Source: Chara braunii (lineage: Eukaryota > Streptophyta > Charophyceae > Charales > Characeae). From it: DNA of 30,416 nucleotides. Below are positions 28,025 through 30,416 of this stretch, piece by piece (position 1 is the first letter of the stretch; the number at the start of each line of letters is the position of its first letter). The notes under the pieces were generated by a model. That model saw nothing but the letters and a program-made list of their open reading frames with translations. It had not been told where the DNA came from and did no database searches. The stretch spans positions 5,796,188 through 5,826,603 of the forward strand of contig BFEA01000015.1 in the NCBI GenBank assembly GCA_003427395.1, in the 5' to 3' direction. Position numbers and translations under genes: made by a program.

Positions 28025-28129
28025 TGCATACTCGTGAAACACAGTCATAAGTATGGCGCAGATTCCCAGAACCGACCAGATAATACAGAGTTAATACAAA
28101 TGCAAGCGGAAGACTTGAGATACCTTGGA

Positions 28130-28163
28130 CTGACTCGGACCTGACTCGGACCTGACTCGGACC
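28130..28163. repeat. Three 11-bp tandem units
   Basis: CTGACTCGGAC occurs three times in a row. Confidence 0.95.
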
Positions 28164-28570
28164 GCAATCGAACACTCTCAAGCATTCATCAGGGGTGTGA
28201 ATGCCCTGGCCTCAGACATAGACGAAGGGCCAGGGACTGAGATCATCCACGGACGAAGGGAGAGAGGAGAGAGACGAAGGAGGAGGAGGGGGGAAGATGG
28301 CGTCAACTCAGTATTTCCAAAGATAGTATCTTGAATTGTCAGAAGTGACGAAAATCTGAAATGTCGCGAATGCCAAGTCTCACAATATCCCAGATATTGA
28401 TCTCACAATGTCAAGCACATCTCCAGAAGGAAGATGAAATCAGATCCCCCAAATAGTCCTCAACTCGTAGCCCCAATGTTGCTGTCTCAGATATCATCAG
28501 AGTTCGTAACCATCCTTCATACTGCAGTAGTCCCGTAGGAGAACCCAGAAATAGACTGAGACTGAGAAGG

Positions 28571-28573
<3 letters not shown>
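28164..28573. other. No gene seen
   Basis: Mixed sequence with a GA-rich patch (28258-28300). No product is recognised. Confidence 0.5.
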
Positions 28574-28611
<38 letters not shown>

Positions 28612-28668
28612 CGGTAGAGGAGAGGAGGGGTAGAGGAGAGGAGGGAGAGAAGGCGAAGCCTTCCTCCC
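28574..28668. repeat. (GA)n tract and GAGGAGGGGTAGAG repeats
   Basis: About 17 GA units (28574-28608) are followed by short repeats of GGTAGAGGAGAGGAGG. Confidence 0.9.
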
Positions 28669-29056
28669 TGGTACCTGGCTATGGCGCTGCAAGGGGGGGC
28701 TGGGCCGGTAACTGGCGAGGCGCCCAGTGCTGCGCTAATCCGCTCTCCGCTGAACCTTGCTCTCTCGCTGCTCCTTGCTGCTGCAGCGCTGCGCTAATCG
28801 AGCTGACGCTGGGCTGCTGCGCTAATCCTGAAGACTAACCTTGTCCATACTAACTCTCCCCTACGGAGGCTGGTACCCAGCCTTTTGTAGTGCTGGGCCG
28901 GCCTGCTACCTGCTGGTTCCTACCGGCCTGGACCGTTGATCTGAATCGACGGTCCAGATTCAAACTGGGTTTGGCACCAAAATGTGGCAGCCTCTGAAAC
29001 GCCGCCGGTAGGTCCTAGGCTGGACCGGTACCGGCCTTGTGGCCGTTTGGCCTGGA
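28669..29056. other. GC-rich segment, possible LTR-like sequence, no gene
   Basis: CTGCGCTAATC occurs three times (about 28731-28830). TGGACCGTTGAT and ATCGACGGTCCA (28929-28956) form a 12-bp hairpin with one mismatch. TTTGGCACCAAAATG near 28970 vaguely resembles a primer-binding site, but no paired LTR or retroelement gene is visible. Confidence 0.35.
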
Positions 29057-29057
29057 G

Positions 29058-29190
29058 GGCATGGAGGAGGTGGAAGGGCAGATGACACAAAAGTACACCA
29101 GGCATGGAGCAGGTGGAAGGGCAGATGACACAAAAGTACACCAGGCAGATGACAGACAAGTATACCGAGCAGATGACACACAAGCACACC
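29058..29190. repeat. 43-bp tandem pair and 23-bp derivatives
   Basis: A 43-base unit (29058-29100 and 29101-29143) starting GGCATGGAG and ending AAAGTACACCA is followed by two shorter units of about 23 bases built on GCAGATGACA and ACAAG. Confidence 0.93.
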
Positions 29191-30416
29191 AAGCGAGTGC
29201 CAAAAAAATCAAAGAACCAAAAAAATGAAACTGATGAGAGATTATTTTGTCGAGTTGCACCGACTCATCAGGAGGCTGAACCCTCGATGATCTGCGGAAT
29301 GCCCGTATCGATGGGTTGGGTCATGAACCATTTGACCCACAAGCGGAACACAGCAGCAGACAACAACTTGGCAAAGCACCAGGCAACGCACCTGAAGCCA
29401 CTCGACTGCACAACACCAGAAGCGACTGGAAGGAATGGCCGGGCAAGTGGATGAACAGCATGGCAGCAGCGCGGTGAAACACAAGGCAAGACCAACACAG
29501 CGACCATACCCCCTGGCGCATGCAAGGCACTACAATGGGCAGCAAGGCAGCAGCACAGCGAAGCACAGGGTGACACCACCAAGACAACCACACCACATAG
29601 TGAACACAGCAGCTTGCAAAGCTGACATGCGACGCCAGCGGGATGGGCGGCAAGGCAGCGGTGGAGCGCGGACAAGGCAGTCTACACATCCAACACGGAG
29701 CAAAGCAGCACATCACCTACTCACATCATGGGTGAACTTCGCAGACTGTTGGCTCCCACCACCTGCTGAGCCAGGGAGGTACTCCGACGGACGTCGATCA
29801 CTCTTTAGCACTGCTTGAGGGTGCTCATGCAGAAATACAAAAGGAACTAGAAAAAAATCAAGTAAGAGAAAAAAGTTAAGAAAACTTTAAAAACATACAT
29901 AGTACATACATCAAAATGATTGTGTATTTGTGTGTGCGTGGTGGGGGGGAGGGGAGAGATTTACTTACTGCCAAGAGAGACTTGTTTTTTATCCACAACT
30001 TACAGCCCGAGAGGCCTGGTTCTGTGACTTGGTCCTCTGACAAAGGAACATTGGGAAATGCCTTCAATAGAGTTCAACTTCAAAGAATAAAAAATTGATA
30101 TCATCACTGCTGTGCGTGTGCTGAAAAGCCGAACTACCTTGTTGTTGTTCTTCTTCTTCTTTTTTAATGCCGAGCTGCTGTTATTCGGCGGCAGTTTTCC
30201 AAAGCTCATGGTCCCGTTCTGCAGAGTAGTGACATACTTTTTTTTCCAGAACTTGTTGTTTTTGTGTAGGGTTTGGTAGTTGGCTGTAAGTATGTGAATG
30301 TTCTTGTAAATAGGAGGGGTTGCGGGCCTGTTTCCAACCCAGTTTTGGGGTGCTTTTTCCAAGGACCGGGTAGATGGGGGTCCCCGTTAACCATTTGTGG
30401 TGGTCAGGGAGTAGGG
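29191..30416. other. No gene recognised
   Basis: Short overlapping open frames (up to about 135 codons) occur on both strands between 29240 and 29820 in a CA/GC-rich stretch with repeated CAAGGCAGCAGC phrases. They resemble no family I know and overlap each other, so I treat them as chance. From 29820 on the sequence is AT-rich. A gene fragment or exon cannot be excluded in 30150-30416. Confidence 0.4.

Noticed and set aside
28041-28990. LTR with primer-binding site near 28970
   Set aside because: No second LTR, polypurine tract or gag/pol sequence is visible; the TGG motif alone is too common.
29242-29818. Cys-rich and basic frames of 115-135 codons on both strands
   Set aside because: They overlap one another in a CA/GCA-repeat-rich stretch, with no signal peptide plus domain pattern that would favour one of them.
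30000-30394. Minus-strand frames of 62-120 codons at the window end
   Set aside because: No motif is recognised and the frames run through A/T homopolymers; a partial exon is possible but cannot be supported.

Overview
The window looks like repeat-rich, gene-poor nuclear DNA of a eukaryote, most probably a plant or streptophyte alga. The basis is a plant-type L1 LINE (ORF1 with one CCHC zinc knuckle; ORF2 with APE-type endonuclease, reverse transcriptase and a C-terminal zinc-binding domain), a tRNA-derived SINE, a compact PDI-like gene of the plant PDIL5-1 type, and very abundant (CT)n/(CA)n tracts. A charophyte such as Chara is my guess only. There is nothing bacterial: no operons, ribosome binding sites or CRISPR.

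Layout. Positions 1-3815 and 9725-20842 are the two arms of a large inverted duplication around a spacer of about 5.9 kb. Each arm carries the dead 3' end of an older LINE, followed by microsatellites, a ladder of ATRCCCC motifs and a pyrimidine/purine-rich outer segment. The spacer holds degenerate minisatellites and no convincing gene. The right arm was later split by a 7.46-kb LINE (11342-18799), flanked by a 14-bp target-site duplication and ended by A24. This LINE is internally inverted: ORF1 and the endonuclease half of ORF2 read on the minus strand, and the RT and C-terminal half on the plus strand. The two halves of ORF2 are complementary, which is the signature of twin priming. The uninterrupted target site survives in the left arm. 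A 605-base gap (18871-19475) lies further out in the right arm.

Outside the arms, 21458-21910 encodes the only host protein I can support: a 150-aa secretory thioredoxin-fold protein with a CGHC active site. A copy of its start context lies 227 bp upstream. Beyond it come (GA)n tracts, short tandem duplications, a satellite array (23232-24425), a hairpin foldback element (24584-24735), a TIR element (24817-25326), a long-TIR element whose left end is amplified as 30-bp repeats (26281-26895) and a minus-strand SINE (27143-27557). The last 2.8 kb contains short tandem repeats and no recognised gene.

Apart from the two LINE ORFs and the PDI-like gene, most open frames are translations of dinucleotide repeats or antisense shadows. 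I found no multi-gene system. The main interest is structural: a nearly complete, twin-primed LINE with its empty site preserved in an inverted sister copy, and several foldback elements of unfamiliar type.
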